Assembly (NCBI GenBank): GCA_020073495.1
Contig: JAIQFD010000003.1
Location: 124,001-188,000 of the forward strand
Origin: Terriglobia bacterium
Lineage (GTDB): Bacteria > Acidobacteriota > Terriglobia > Terriglobales > Acidobacteriaceae
Length of the DNA stretch: 64,000 bases
Reading direction: 5' to 3'
Positions 55,693-64,000 of this stretch are shown here, piece after piece. Under the pieces are notes generated by a model that worked only from the letters and a program-made list of their open reading frames with translations, was not told where the DNA came from and searched no databases. A program made the position numbers and the translations under genes. Numbering within the stretch: position 1 is the first letter of the stretch; every line of letters starts with the position of its first letter.

Positions 55693-56457
55693 TTAGGAGT
55701 TCCGCGAGTTGCGGGTGAGTTCCCAGGCCTTGGCGTACTTCCAGCTCACGTACAGCGCGTGGTAGAGGTGAAAGAGAAATCCCTCGCGGCCGTCCAGAAA
55801 ACCCAGGCGGAAGAAGTAATCCCACTTGAAGGCGATCACCGGGCGCAGCCAGACATCGAACCAGAACCAGGTCTGCTTGCGCTCGCGGACGATGACTTCG
55901 GCGGAGAGGGTCGAGTAGCGCTCCATGTGGGCGGTGAAGCTGGCGATGGTGGGATAGGCATGGTGGATGAGCGCGCCACGCAGGCGGCCGACCGGGCCGT
56001 CGACGTGCACGGTCTCGTGCACAGCGCGGTCCATCACGCGACCTTGGCCGCGGCGGAAGAGGCGCAGGCCGTAATCGGGCCAGTTGCCGCCCCAGCGCAG
56101 CCAGCGTCCGAAGATGATGTTCTTGCGCGGGACTTCGTAGCCGAGGTTGCCGTCTTGCGGCGCCGACTTCAGGAACGAGCGCAGCTCGCCGGCCAGCTCC
56201 GGGCTGACCTCCTCGTCGGCGCCCAGGCTCAGGATCCAGTCACTCGTCGCCTTATCGTGGGCGGAGTTCCTTTGTCCCGCGTAGCCCTTCCACGGTTCGG
56301 TGAAGACCTTGGCGCCGAAGCTGCGGGCGATCTCCAGGGTGCGGTCGGTGGAACCGTTGTCCACGATGATGATCTCGTCGGCCCAGCGGACGCTCTCCAG
56401 GGTGCGCGGCAGGTTCGCCTCTTCGTTCAACGTGATGTAGCAGACGGAGAGCGTCAT
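55693..56457 (-). CDS. Family 2 glycosyltransferase, WaaE/KdtX-like
   Basis: The 254-residue GT-A enzyme starts MTLSVCYITLNEEANLPRTL and has ADEIIIVDNGSTDRTLEIA for nucleotide-sugar binding. Later come DYGLRLFRRGQGRV and DRAVHETVHVDGPVGRL, as in the lipopolysaccharide core glucosyltransferase WaaE. The region normally read as SLDADE is here ILSLGADEEVSPEL, so the first Asp of the DxD-like motif is Gly; metal binding may rely on the remaining acids. A hydrophobic C-terminus suggests membrane association. It lies 29 bases upstream of the peptidase start on the same strand. Confidence 0.88.
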   Translation of the reverse strand: MTLSVCYITLNEEANLPRTLESVRWADEIIIVDNGSTDRTLEIARSFGAKVFTEPWKGYAGQRNSAHDKATSDWILSLGADEEVSPELAGELRSFLKSAPQDGNLGYEVPRKNIIFGRWLRWGGNWPDYGLRLFRRGQGRVMDRAVHETVHVDGPVGRLRGALIHHAYPTIASFTAHMERYSTLSAEVIVRERKQTWFWFDVWLRPVIAFKWDYFFRLGFLDGREGFLFHLYHALYVSWKYAKAWELTRNSRNS

Positions 56458-56536
56458 GGGCGGAGGATAGCAGCCGGTAGGAGCTGGTAGCTAGTAGCTG
56501 GTAGCCAGGAAGGTCGTGCGTCGTACGTCGCGGGCA

Positions 56537-56563
56537 AAAGAAAGGCCCGCGGTTACGCGGGCC
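56537..56563 (-). terminator. Rho-independent terminator of the TolC-family gene
   Basis: A 7-bp GC stem GGCCCGC (56544-56550) / GCGGGCC (56557-56563) is followed on the minus strand by TTTCTTTT, about 25 bases after the stop. Confidence 0.8.
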
Positions 56564-56588
56564 GAAGCTCACTACCGACCGCTGCCGG

Positions 56589-58592
56589 CTACTTCGGCGG
56601 TTCCGTCCCGGTCTGCGGATTCGGCTGCGGGGCGGGCTGGACAGAGATGTCGGAGCGCGGGGTCACACCCTGCACCACCGGCGGCTTGGTCACGGTGCCG
56701 CTCTCGGCGTCGTCCATGGAGATGCCGGTGCTCAACAGCGTGCGTCCGGTAGCGCGGTCCAGTTCGACGCGCGCTTTTTCGTAGGCCGACATGGCCTGCA
56801 CCAGATTCGATTCCGCGGTGGCCAGGTCACGCTGCGCCTGCAGGACCAGGGTGTTGGTCGAAGCGCCGAGGGCGTATTTCTTCTGCTCGGCCCCGAGGCT
56901 CTCCTGGGCGAGGCGGCGCGCCTCTTGCGCCGCGGCCGCGCGCGCCCGGTTCTGCTGCACCGAGAACTGCGCGTTGCGCACCTCGATGACGATCTGGTTC
57001 TGGAGCTGCTGCAAGCGCATCTGCGCCTGGCGGTATTCCAGCTCCGAGCGCACCTGGTCGGCCTGCGCGGAGCGGTTGCGGATGGGGATGGTCACGTTAA
57101 AGCCGACAGAGTAGTCGGGGAAGGTGTGATGCAAGGTCTGGTGAAAGGCGTCGTAGAAGCCCGTGGTCGCGATCGACCCCGGGGGCACGCAGCCGGGTGT
57201 AACCGGCGCCGGCGGACAGGTGTCGAAGTAATTGACGTTCTGTGCGCCGGCCAGGCCCGAGTTGCCGTAGAAAGCGACCAGGTCCAGGGTCGGCAGCAGG
57301 GCGTTGGCGGCAGACTTCTTGTTGATGTCGCGGTTGGTCAAGTCGATGCGGGACTGGGCCAGCTCCGCGCGATGACTCACAGCGTCCGCCACTAAGTCCT
57401 GGACAGGCACCACCGGCTCCTGCGCCGGCAACGTCATGATGTCGGTGGGGATCACGGGCGCGGCGGCCAGCGTGGGGTCGCTCAGATTGCGCGAGATCGC
57501 GTTCTTCATCAGCAACTGCTGGAGTTGCAGGGTGGTCTGGGCCACGATGAGATCGCCTTCGCGGGTCGAAACCTCGGATTCGGCGCGCGTGATCTCGATG
57601 GGCGCCAGCGTCCCGATCTCCACCTGTTTCTTGTTGTCGCCCAGCGTCTTCTGCGCCAGCGCCAGAGAGCGTTCCTTGGCTTTCATATCTTCGTAGGCGT
57701 TCACCAGGTCCCAGTAAATGTTCTGGATCTGGGTGACGGTGGTGATGACCTGGAGGCGGAAGGAAACGTCGGAGATCTCGCGGTTGTTCTTGGCGATGCG
57801 GATGAAGCGCAAGTTGGGCAGGAACCCGAAGCCTGAGAGCAAGTGCTGCTGCACGGTCAGGCGAAATCCGCTGCTGACACTGGGATCGACCAGGGAGCGG
57901 CTGTTGTTCGTCGCAATGCGCTGGTTGTTGAAGGCCACATTCATGCTCGTGCCGCTGCCGAACGCCTGGAAGTAGTTGAAATTGGCGTTGCCGAGATTCT
58001 GTTGCAGGCTGCTGGTGCCGGTGACGAAGGAGCTGCTCAAGGGGATGGACTGATGCTCGATATTCAGGTTGGCGCTCAGGATGGGGTCGTAGGAGGACAC
58101 CGGAGCTCCGACGCCGGTGGTGGTCAGCACCTGGCCCGCTGCGCCGGTCCCGGCCCCTCCCGCCGCCGTGGTCGTGCCTCCCGCTCCAGCGCCCGGAGCG
58201 CCGCTGCCAAACCCCTGGACACCTCCGCCCGGGGTACCCTGGACCACGCCGGTGGCGACACCGCGGATGCTCCCGCCGGACTTGGCGCGCAGAATATCGG
58301 TGTCTGCGATGGACAGGTTATAGCGGGCGATGGCCAGGTCGAGGTTGTTCTCCAGCGCGAGCGCGATGGCATCGTTCAGGGAGAGCATCAACTGGCCGTT
58401 CCTGGTCAACTGGTCGATGCGCGGCGTATTGCTGAACACCGGCTGCTGGACCTTGCGCGGGATGTAGGGTCCCAGCACGTTGGGGAACTGTGAGACCGAC
58501 TTGGAAAAATCCACGGTTTGCGCCCCGGCCAGGCCGGTAGCCAACAGCAGCAGGGCCAGCAGACGCACACAGGAAAATCGCGACGGACGCAT
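56589..58592 (-). CDS. TolC-family outer-membrane efflux protein
   Basis: The 667-residue exported protein has a signal peptide (RLLALLLLATGLAGAQ) and two outer membrane efflux repeats of long coiled helices, such as LSLNDAIALALENNLDLAIA and RNAQFSVQQNRARAAAAQEA. It should form a trimeric channel-tunnel for drug or protein export with inner-membrane partners, which are not adjacent. It is longer than TolC (about 490) because of a Gly/Ala-rich insertion at about 120-165 and a Pro-rich tail. GGAG lies 6 nt before the ATG at 58592. Confidence 0.92.
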   Translation of the reverse strand: MRPSRFSCVRLLALLLLATGLAGAQTVDFSKSVSQFPNVLGPYIPRKVQQPVFSNTPRIDQLTRNGQLMLSLNDAIALALENNLDLAIARYNLSIADTDILRAKSGGSIRGVATGVVQGTPGGGVQGFGSGAPGAGAGGTTTAAGGAGTGAAGQVLTTTGVGAPVSSYDPILSANLNIEHQSIPLSSSFVTGTSSLQQNLGNANFNYFQAFGSGTSMNVAFNNQRIATNNSRSLVDPSVSSGFRLTVQQHLLSGFGFLPNLRFIRIAKNNREISDVSFRLQVITTVTQIQNIYWDLVNAYEDMKAKERSLALAQKTLGDNKKQVEIGTLAPIEITRAESEVSTREGDLIVAQTTLQLQQLLMKNAISRNLSDPTLAAAPVIPTDIMTLPAQEPVVPVQDLVADAVSHRAELAQSRIDLTNRDINKKSAANALLPTLDLVAFYGNSGLAGAQNVNYFDTCPPAPVTPGCVPPGSIATTGFYDAFHQTLHHTFPDYSVGFNVTIPIRNRSAQADQVRSELEYRQAQMRLQQLQNQIVIEVRNAQFSVQQNRARAAAAQEARRLAQESLGAEQKKYALGASTNTLVLQAQRDLATAESNLVQAMSAYEKARVELDRATGRTLLSTGISMDDAESGTVTKPPVVQGVTPRSDISVQPAPQPNPQTGTEPPK

Positions 58593-58781
58593 GCTTCTCT
58601 CCACAAAATCAGGGCTGACTTGCAGTAAGACTGATCTGGGACCGATTCGTCACCCCGTAAATACGCAAACCGCATCCCGGATGTTTCATCTATTTGCGCG
58701 CCCCGACCGCAGACGCGCCCGATACGACGCTAGACGGAAGTGGGATAGTATAAACGAGCGGCAGCTTCGAAAGTTGCGCGA

Positions 58782-59558
58782 ATGCTGCGCGGCCACCCCG
58801 TGACCCGAAACCTGAAGATCACTCTCGCCTACGACGGCGCCGATTTCTTCGGCTGGCAGGTGCAGCCGGACAAGCCTACGGTGCAGGGCGCGCTGTCGGA
58901 TGCCATCGCGCGGGTCACCGGCACGCAGGTGCTGGCGCAGGGCTCGGGGCGCACCGACGCCGGCGTGCATGCGCTGGCCCAGGTGGCCAGTTGCGCCATC
59001 GACTCGCCGATCCCGGCCGCCAACCTGGTGACCGCGCTTAACGACGTCTTGCCGCCCGGCATCCGCGTGCGCACAGTGGAAGATGCGCCCGAGGATTTCC
59101 ATGCGCGTAAGTCGGCGAAGGCCAAGACTTATCGCTACCGCATCTATCGCGGCGACATCTGCCCACCCTTCCTGGCGCGCTACGTCTACCATCACCCCTA
59201 CCCGCTCGACGAGCCGGCGATGATGGCCGCCGCCAATCTGGTGACCGGCGAACACGATTTCACTTCCTTCGCCGCCGTCGACCCGGAGAAGTGCTGTGAA
59301 GACGAAGAGAAGTCCAAGGTGCGAAACGTCTCGTTCTCGCGCTGGGAGCGGCGCCACGGGGACGAGCTCGTGTACCTAGTGCGCGGCAACGGGTTCCTGC
59401 ACCACATGGTGCGCAACCTGGTGGGGACATTCCTGCTGGTGGGCAAGAACTCGCTGGACACCGCGGCATTCCGCACGATCCTGGAAGCCAAAGACCGCTC
59501 CGCCGCGGGGCCGACGGCTCCGGCGAACGGGCTCTATCTGGTTTCGGTGGAGTATTGA
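58782..59558 (+). CDS. truA: tRNA pseudouridine(38-40) synthase
   Basis: The 258-residue enzyme modifies uridines 38-40 of the tRNA anticodon stem. The catalytic Asp59 lies in GSGRTDAGVHALAQV; KITLAYDGADFFGWQVQP, RTYRYRIYRG-like sequence (here KTYRYRIYRG) and NGFLHHMVRNLVGTFLLVG follow. A GTG at 58800 is an alternative start giving an N-terminus closer to the usual one. Its stop overlaps the next ATG (TGATG), coupling it to the aldehyde dehydrogenase. Confidence 0.95.
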   Translation: MLRGHPVTRNLKITLAYDGADFFGWQVQPDKPTVQGALSDAIARVTGTQVLAQGSGRTDAGVHALAQVASCAIDSPIPAANLVTALNDVLPPGIRVRTVEDAPEDFHARKSAKAKTYRYRIYRGDICPPFLARYVYHHPYPLDEPAMMAAANLVTGEHDFTSFAAVDPEKCCEDEEKSKVRNVSFSRWERRHGDELVYLVRGNGFLHHMVRNLVGTFLLVGKNSLDTAAFRTILEAKDRSAAGPTAPANGLYLVSVEY

Positions 59559-61129
59559 TGGCGACGGAAGTCCAGGTCACCGCTCCGCGCATCGCGGTCC
59601 ACGACCCCGCGAGCGGCGCATTGCTGAGCGAACTCGACTGCGCAACACCGGACGATGTCCGCACTGCGGTGGAGCGGGCGGCCGCGGCGCAGCCGGCGTG
59701 GGCGGAACTGGATGTGCGGCGGCGCGTCGAGATCCTGAAGAGCTTCCAGCGCCGGCTCTACGAGACAAAAGACGCGGTCGCCGAGCTGATCACGCGCGAA
59801 GCCGGCAAGCCGGTCACCGAGGCGCTGCTCACGGAAGTGCTGGTGGTGCTCGACGCGGCCCGGTTCTTCATCGAGAACGCCCACGCACTGCTGCACGACC
59901 AGCCGGTCCCGCACGCCAACCCGATCATGAAGGCCAAGCGCGGATGGCTGCGGCGCGAGCCGCACGGGGTGGTCGGCATCATCTCGCCGTGGAATTATCC
60001 GTTCTCGATCCCTGCGACCGAGTCGCTGGCCGCGCTGGTGGCAGGAAACGCCGTCGTCCTGAAACCCTCGGAGTTCACTCCGCTCAGCGCGCTCGAGCTG
60101 GGCAAGCTGCTGGCAGCCGCAGGCGTGCCCCAGGATGTATTTCAGGTCGTGGTCGGCGAAGGACCGGCGGGCGCGGCGCTGACCGGGTCGGCGATCGACA
60201 AGCTGGTGTTCACGGGCAGCGTCCCGACCGGAAAGCGAGTGGCCCAGGCGGCGGCAGCGCGGCTGCTGCCCGTGGTGCTTGAACTCGGCGGCAAAGACCC
60301 CATGATCGTGCTCGACGATGCCGATCTCGACGTAGCCTCCAGCGCCGCCGTCTGGGGCGCCTTTGTGAACTGCGGGCAGGCATGCCTTTCGGTCGAGCGC
60401 TGCTACGTGCACCGCAGCCTTTACGACAAGTTCCTGGAAGCCTGCGTCGCCAAGACGCAACGGCTTCGCGTGGGCAAGGGTCTGGACCCGCAGACCGACG
60501 TCGGCCCGCTCATCCATCAGCGGCAGCTGGAGATGGTCGAATCGCACGTCGAGGAGGCTCGGTCGCGCGGCGCGCGCGTGCTGGCCGGCGGACAGCGCCG
60601 AATCGATCTCGGTCCAAATTTTTATGCGCCCACCGTGCTGGCCGATGTGGACCACACGATGCGCATCATGCGCGAAGAGACCTTCGGCCCGGTGCTGCCG
60701 GTGATGTCCTTCGACACGGAGGAGGAAGCGGTCCACCTGGCCAACGACTCCGAGTTCGGACTGTCGGCGAGCATATGGACCTCGCACCGCGGCCGCGGGG
60801 AGGCGCTCGCCCGACGGCTACAGGCGGGCACGGTCATGGTGAACGACGTCCTGACCTGCTTCGGCATCAGCGAGGCGCCGCACGGAGGGGTGAAGGCCAG
60901 CGGCATCGGCCGCAGCCACGGGCGCTTCGGCCTGGAGGAGATGGTGCGGCTGAAATACGTGGATTCCGACCTCGTTCCCGGCATGCGCAAGGTCTGGTGG
61001 TTCGGCTACGGTGCGGAGTTTGCGCGCCAGATGCAGGGCTTCGTGGACTTCCTGTTCGCCCGCGGCCCGCGGCGGCTCACCGGCGGCCTGCGCTCGATGG
61101 GCGCATTCTTCCGCAAAGGGCGACTGTAG
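59558..61129 (+). CDS. NAD(P)-dependent aldehyde dehydrogenase
   Basis: The 523-residue enzyme oxidises an aldehyde to the acid. The cofactor segment IISPWNYPFSIPATES and FTGSVPTGKRVA are present, with Glu242 in LELGGKDPMIV and the nucleophile Cys276 in NCGQACLSVER. It has a C-terminal extension of about 40 residues (VWWFGYGAEFARQMQGFVDF), hydrophobic and basic, that might attach it to the membrane. It resembles succinate-semialdehyde or long-chain aldehyde dehydrogenases; the substrate is not decided. The start overlaps truA. Confidence 0.92.
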   Translation: MATEVQVTAPRIAVHDPASGALLSELDCATPDDVRTAVERAAAAQPAWAELDVRRRVEILKSFQRRLYETKDAVAELITREAGKPVTEALLTEVLVVLDAARFFIENAHALLHDQPVPHANPIMKAKRGWLRREPHGVVGIISPWNYPFSIPATESLAALVAGNAVVLKPSEFTPLSALELGKLLAAAGVPQDVFQVVVGEGPAGAALTGSAIDKLVFTGSVPTGKRVAQAAAARLLPVVLELGGKDPMIVLDDADLDVASSAAVWGAFVNCGQACLSVERCYVHRSLYDKFLEACVAKTQRLRVGKGLDPQTDVGPLIHQRQLEMVESHVEEARSRGARVLAGGQRRIDLGPNFYAPTVLADVDHTMRIMREETFGPVLPVMSFDTEEEAVHLANDSEFGLSASIWTSHRGRGEALARRLQAGTVMVNDVLTCFGISEAPHGGVKASGIGRSHGRFGLEEMVRLKYVDSDLVPGMRKVWWFGYGAEFARQMQGFVDFLFARGPRRLTGGLRSMGAFFRKGRL

Positions 61130-61135
61130 CGGTTC

Positions 61136-61165
61136 TTGTCGCTCGCTCTTGCGCCCTACTATAAA
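61136..61165 (+). promoter_or_regulatory. Candidate sigma70 promoter
   Basis: TTGTCG (61136-61141), an 18-base spacer and TATAAA (61160-61165) lie about 40 bases before the next gene at 61205. Confidence 0.4.
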
Positions 61166-61204
61166 ATGCAAGGTTAAGCCATCCCGTCAGCAGCGAGGAA
61201 CCGA

Positions 61205-61609
61205 GTGGGCGCCATCTCCATGAACCAAGCCGAGATCCAACAGCAACTTCCCAACCACAAGCTCAAGACCAAGAAGCCTGGGCAGCGCGCCTGCAACGAG
61301 AAGGACGAGAAGGGCAAGCTATGCGGGGGGCACCTGAAGCGCTGGTTCTACATGGCCGACGTCAAGGAGCAGCAGTGCGGCGATGTCGCCACGGCCCTCG
61401 GATCGAACGGAGAGATCTACCGCTGCGAGTTCTGCAAGACGCTTTACCTGCCGAATGCGGACGATCCGCGCGGGCTTAACGTCGCCGGCCAGGGGCAGGT
61501 CTCCGTCTTCGGGCTGACGCTGCCGCCCAAGGCGGAAGGCGAGAAGCCGGCGGCACCGGCTGCGGCGGCGAAAGACCAGGCAGCCAAGGACGCAGCGCCG
61601 AAGGGATAA
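61205..61609 (+). CDS. Small hypothetical protein with a possible four-Cys zinc site
   Basis: The 134-residue protein has Cys residues at RACNEKDEKGKLCGG and further on at QQCGDV and YRCEFCKTLYLP, spaced as in a zinc ribbon. The tail is Ala/Lys/Pro-rich and disordered. No catalytic motif is seen. The GTG at 61205 has AGGA 5 nt upstream; an ATG at 61220 (MNQAEIQQQL) is the alternative. It precedes the LeuA-like gene by 47 bases. Confidence 0.65.
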   Translation: MGAISMNQAEIQQQLPNHKLKTKKPGQRACNEKDEKGKLCGGHLKRWFYMADVKEQQCGDVATALGSNGEIYRCEFCKTLYLPNADDPRGLNVAGQGQVSVFGLTLPPKAEGEKPAAPAAAAKDQAAKDAAPKG

Positions 61610-61656
61610 GGGTGCCGAGCACTGCGGTTCGGCATCCGTTCTGACGTGGGGGATCT

Positions 61657-62913
61657 TTGGATCGCGAAAAGCTGATCTACGACTGGAACACGGTCCACGG
61701 CGGGTTGTTCTATCCCGCGGCCGGGCGGGTGTTGCTGAACGACGAGTCGCTGCGCGACGGCCTGCAATCGCCCTCGGTGCGCGATCCCTCGCTCCCGGAA
61801 AAGATCGAGATCCTCCACCTGATGGAGGGACTGGGCATCAATGCGCTCGACCTCGGGCTGCCGGGCGCGGGCCCGCGCGCGGTGGAGAGCGTCGAGGCGT
61901 TGGCGCGCGAGATCGTGAACAACAAAATGAAGATCCAGGGCAACTGCGCCGCGCGCACCCACGAGAACGACATCCGCCCCATCGCCGACATCGTGCAACG
62001 CACGGGGCTGGCCATCGAGGCCGCCACCTTCCTCGGTTCCAGTCCCATCCGCCGCTACACCGAGGGTTGGACCGACGACTTCCTGCTCCATACCACGGAA
62101 AAGGCGGTGAAGTACGCCCGCTCGCTCGGGCTCGAAGTGATGTACGTCACCGAGGACACGACGCGCTGCGATCCCGAGACCGTCAAGCGCCTGTACTCGG
62201 CCGCCATCAGCCACGGTGCGCGCGCCATCGTGATCTGCGACACCTGCGGGCACGCCACTCCGACGGGCGTCTTCGCGCTGGTGAAATTCGTGATCGACGA
62301 AGTGGTGAAGCCGTCGGGGGAGAAGATCCGGGTGGACTGGCACGGGCACTGCGACCGAGGGCTGGCCGTGGCCAACTCGATGGCGGCACTGGCGGCCGGG
62401 GCGGACTGCGTCCACGCCTGCGCCAACGGAATCGGCGAGCGCGTCGGCAACACCCAGATGGACCTGATGCTGGTGAACCTGAAGCTGATGGGCGTGGAGC
62501 CCTGGGTCCACCAGGACCTCACCCGGCTGAAGGACTATTGCGAGGCCGTGGCCCGCGCCACCCGCATCCCCATCCCCAAGAATTATCCGGTCGTGGGCGA
62601 AGATGCCTTCCGCACCGCCACCGGCGTGCACGCCGCCGCGGTCATCAAGGCGCTCAAGAAGAACGACCGCGAACTGGCCGACACGGTCTACTCCGGAGTC
62701 CCGGCGCACTTTTTCGGCATGGAGCAGGTGATCGACATCGGCCCGATGAGCGGCAAGTCGAACATCCTTTACTGGCTGGAGCGGCGCGGAATGCCCGCGA
62801 CCGACGAGGTGGTGGAGCGCATCTACCGCCGCGCCAAGGCTTCCGACCGGACCTTGACCGACACCGAAATTCTCGAGTGCTGTCAGAATTCTGCTGTCAG
62901 CAGCAGCGACTAG
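61657..62913 (+). CDS. LeuA/homocitrate-synthase-family acyltransferase lacking the regulatory domain
   Basis: The 418-residue TIM-barrel enzyme joins acetyl-CoA to a 2-oxo acid. The catalytic start is NDESLRDGLQSPSV (Arg-Asp pair). The metal His pair is in DWHGHCDRGLAVANS, with GIGERVGNTQMDLMLVNLK later. The subdomain after the barrel is present, but the LeuA allosteric dimer domain (about 120 residues) is absent, so leucine feedback is not expected. It could be an isopropylmalate, homocitrate or citramalate synthase. The start is a TTG with GGGGGA upstream. Confidence 0.85.
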   Translation: MDREKLIYDWNTVHGGLFYPAAGRVLLNDESLRDGLQSPSVRDPSLPEKIEILHLMEGLGINALDLGLPGAGPRAVESVEALAREIVNNKMKIQGNCAARTHENDIRPIADIVQRTGLAIEAATFLGSSPIRRYTEGWTDDFLLHTTEKAVKYARSLGLEVMYVTEDTTRCDPETVKRLYSAAISHGARAIVICDTCGHATPTGVFALVKFVIDEVVKPSGEKIRVDWHGHCDRGLAVANSMAALAAGADCVHACANGIGERVGNTQMDLMLVNLKLMGVEPWVHQDLTRLKDYCEAVARATRIPIPKNYPVVGEDAFRTATGVHAAAVIKALKKNDRELADTVYSGVPAHFFGMEQVIDIGPMSGKSNILYWLERRGMPATDEVVERIYRRAKASDRTLTDTEILECCQNSAVSSSD

Positions 62914-62931
62914 CGCACTACAATCTGCCGA

Positions 62932-63375
62932 ATGTCAGGTGACAGGAAATCAGGCCCCGCCCCCGAACAGGACTTCCGCATCTGCCTGGAAGAAACCATT
63001 CCCGGCGACGTGGAAGCCATCGCTCCGCTCGTGCAGCGGGTCACCGATATCCTGATCGAGCGCGGAGTCGTTCCCGGGCACGAGGCGGAGATCGCGCTCG
63101 CGCTCCAGGAGGCGCTGGCCAACGCCGTCCGTTACGGCGCGCGGAAGGATCCCGGCAAGAAAGTCCACCTCACGCTCTCCTGCGGCGAAAGGAGGGGCAT
63201 GAAGATCGTGGTGCGGGATCCCGGGACAGGGTTCGATCCGGCCTCCGTCCCCAATCCCGTGTCCGCCGACGGCCTCCTCTCGGACCATGGCCGCGGCCTG
63301 CACATGATCAGGGCCCTGCTCGACAAGGTGCACTGGGAGAAGAACGGCACCGAGATCCACATGACGAAATTCTAG
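62932..63375 (+). CDS. RsbW-like HATPase (anti-sigma factor type)
   Basis: The 147-residue single-domain GHKL ATPase has the N-box EIALALQEALANAVRYGA, G1 VRDPGTGFDP and G2 GRGLHMIRALLD. Such proteins bind a sigma factor or anti-anti-sigma partner, or act as serine kinases. No sigma factor or STAS partner is adjacent. TACAAT ends 7 nt before the ATG and no Shine-Dalgarno is seen. Confidence 0.88.
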   Translation: MSGDRKSGPAPEQDFRICLEETIPGDVEAIAPLVQRVTDILIERGVVPGHEAEIALALQEALANAVRYGARKDPGKKVHLTLSCGERRGMKIVVRDPGTGFDPASVPNPVSADGLLSDHGRGLHMIRALLDKVHWEKNGTEIHMTKF

Positions 63376-63459
63376 CCGCTAGCTTCTGGTCGCAAGTCGC
63401 TTGCCAGCGACTAACGACTAGCGACCGGCGACCGTCCCCACGTATCATTCTGTTTTGCC

Positions 63460-64000
63460 ATGCCTTCCATCCCCAACACCGAATCGGTGGTCGCTCCGAC
63501 GGTGCGCCAGCAGGTGCAGCGGGTTGCGGCGCTGCCCCCCGTCCACGCCGCCTTCGGCTGGTTCCGCACGCATGAGAACGAACTGCGCGACCGCCAGTTG
63601 GAACTGGTGCGCATCCCGGCGCCTCCCTTCGGCGAGGAGGCCCGGGGCGAGTGGCTGCGCGCGCGTTTTGCCGAGATCGGGCTCGACGACGTCCATGTGG
63701 ACGAGGTGGGCAATGTCTTCGGCCTGCTGCCGGGCAGCGACGCGGTGCGGCCGCTGGTGGCGGTCACGGCCCACATCGACACCGTCTTTCCCGCCACCAC
63801 GCTGCTGAACGTGCGGCGCGAGGGCGAGCGTCTCTTCGGCCCCGGCATCTCCGACAACGGCGCGGGCGTGACCGGCCTGATGGCGTTGGCTTCGGCGATG
63901 CAGGCCACCGGCGTGCCGCACGCGGCGGGCGTGCTCTTCATCGGCAACGTGGGCGAGGAGGGCGAGGGAGACCTGCGGGGGATGCGGCACATCTTCTCCC
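63460..64000 (+). CDS. M20-family metallopeptidase, 3' end beyond the window
   Basis: The first 180 residues are visible. AVTAHIDTVFP carries the first zinc His and the catalytic Asp, SDNGAGVTGLMALASAM holds the bridging Asp, and NVGEEGEGDLRGM the catalytic Glu pair. This is typical of PepT/ArgE/acetylornithine-deacetylase-like enzymes, acting as a peptidase or deacylase in the cytoplasm. TATCAT ends 11 nt before the ATG and no Shine-Dalgarno is present. The 84-base gap before it carries a GCGACTAACGACTAGCGACC palindromic tract. Confidence 0.88.
   Translation, partial: MPSIPNTESVVAPTVRQQVQRVAALPPVHAAFGWFRTHENELRDRQLELVRIPAPPFGEEARGEWLRARFAEIGLDDVHVDEVGNVFGLLPGSDAVRPLVAVTAHIDTVFPATTLLNVRREGERLFGPGISDNGAGVTGLMALASAMQATGVPHAAGVLFIGNVGEEGEGDLRGMRHIFS

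Overview
The window looks like chromosomal DNA of a GC-rich, Gram-negative-type bacterium, most likely an Acidobacteriota of the Terriglobia/'Koribacter' kind. This rests on an outer membrane with TolC-type and barrel proteins, PilT and PilZ type IV pilus functions, the MEP isoprenoid pathway, and many hypothetical proteins resembling acidobacterial ones. Intergenic repeats resembling CCTGAGCGA-type acidobacterial sequences are also frequent. The taxonomic call is by recognition only, because no 16S rRNA gene is present. Two tRNA genes are visible, Arg-UCU at 1131 and Thr-CGU at 4242.

Layout. Positions 1-12.7 kb hold a SYLF lipid-binding protein, a PilZ protein, an acyl-CoA dehydrogenase, a MerR-TPR fusion, an AMIN/amidase_3 cell-wall amidase, a lytic transglycosylase, a DinB protein and a Rieske oxygenase. 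Positions 12.8-20.2 kb hold alaS (with an unusual insertion), recX, a REP-associated transposase (RAYT) inside nested inverted repeats, pilT and ilvE. Positions 20.2-22.2 kb are a repeat-rich, gene-poor stretch around one orphan membrane/secreted protein. Positions 22.2-25.8 kb hold a DUF4015-like glycoside hydrolase, an M48 metalloprotease and a 36-residue membrane peptide.

Positions 25.8-37.4 kb hold a core lipid/isoprenoid cluster on the minus strand (uppS, cdsA, dxr, rseP, ispG). Between rseP and ispG it is interrupted by a low-GC operon of five genes (27.5-32.8 kb): an 85-residue protein, a ParB/Srx-like protein, a SNF2-type helicase, a DUF3883/PD-(D/E)XK-like protein and a D12-class adenine-N6 DNA methyltransferase. 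The composition, tight coupling and parts list suggest a horizontally acquired restriction-type defence system that I cannot match to a named one. This is the best candidate for an undescribed system here.

Positions 37.5-41.0 kb hold a metal-uptake operon (small Cys/His membrane protein, outer-membrane barrel protein, ZnuA-like binding protein, ZnuB-like permease) with no ATPase gene. Positions 41.1-54.1 kb are mostly catabolic: histidine ammonia-lyase, enoyl-CoA hydratases, a thioesterase, an HMG-CoA-lyase-type enzyme, an acyl-CoA carboxylase beta subunit and a split methylmalonyl-CoA mutase (small B12 subunit at 49.7 kb, large subunit at 52.3 kb). Together these fit branched-chain amino acid and propionyl-CoA breakdown. 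Positions 54.2-64 kb hold a small membrane gene with an in-frame TGA, a putative zinc peptidase, a glycosyltransferase, TolC, truA, an aldehyde dehydrogenase, a LeuA/homocitrate-synthase-family enzyme, an RsbW-like ATPase and the start of an M20 peptidase.

Several repeat families recur: nested TGAA/TAAA-loop REP palindromes linked to the RAYT, a G-rich composite repeat at 22.0 and 51.3 kb, CCTGAGCGA-type palindromes, and TTAGCGATTGGC-type long inverted repeats between genes.
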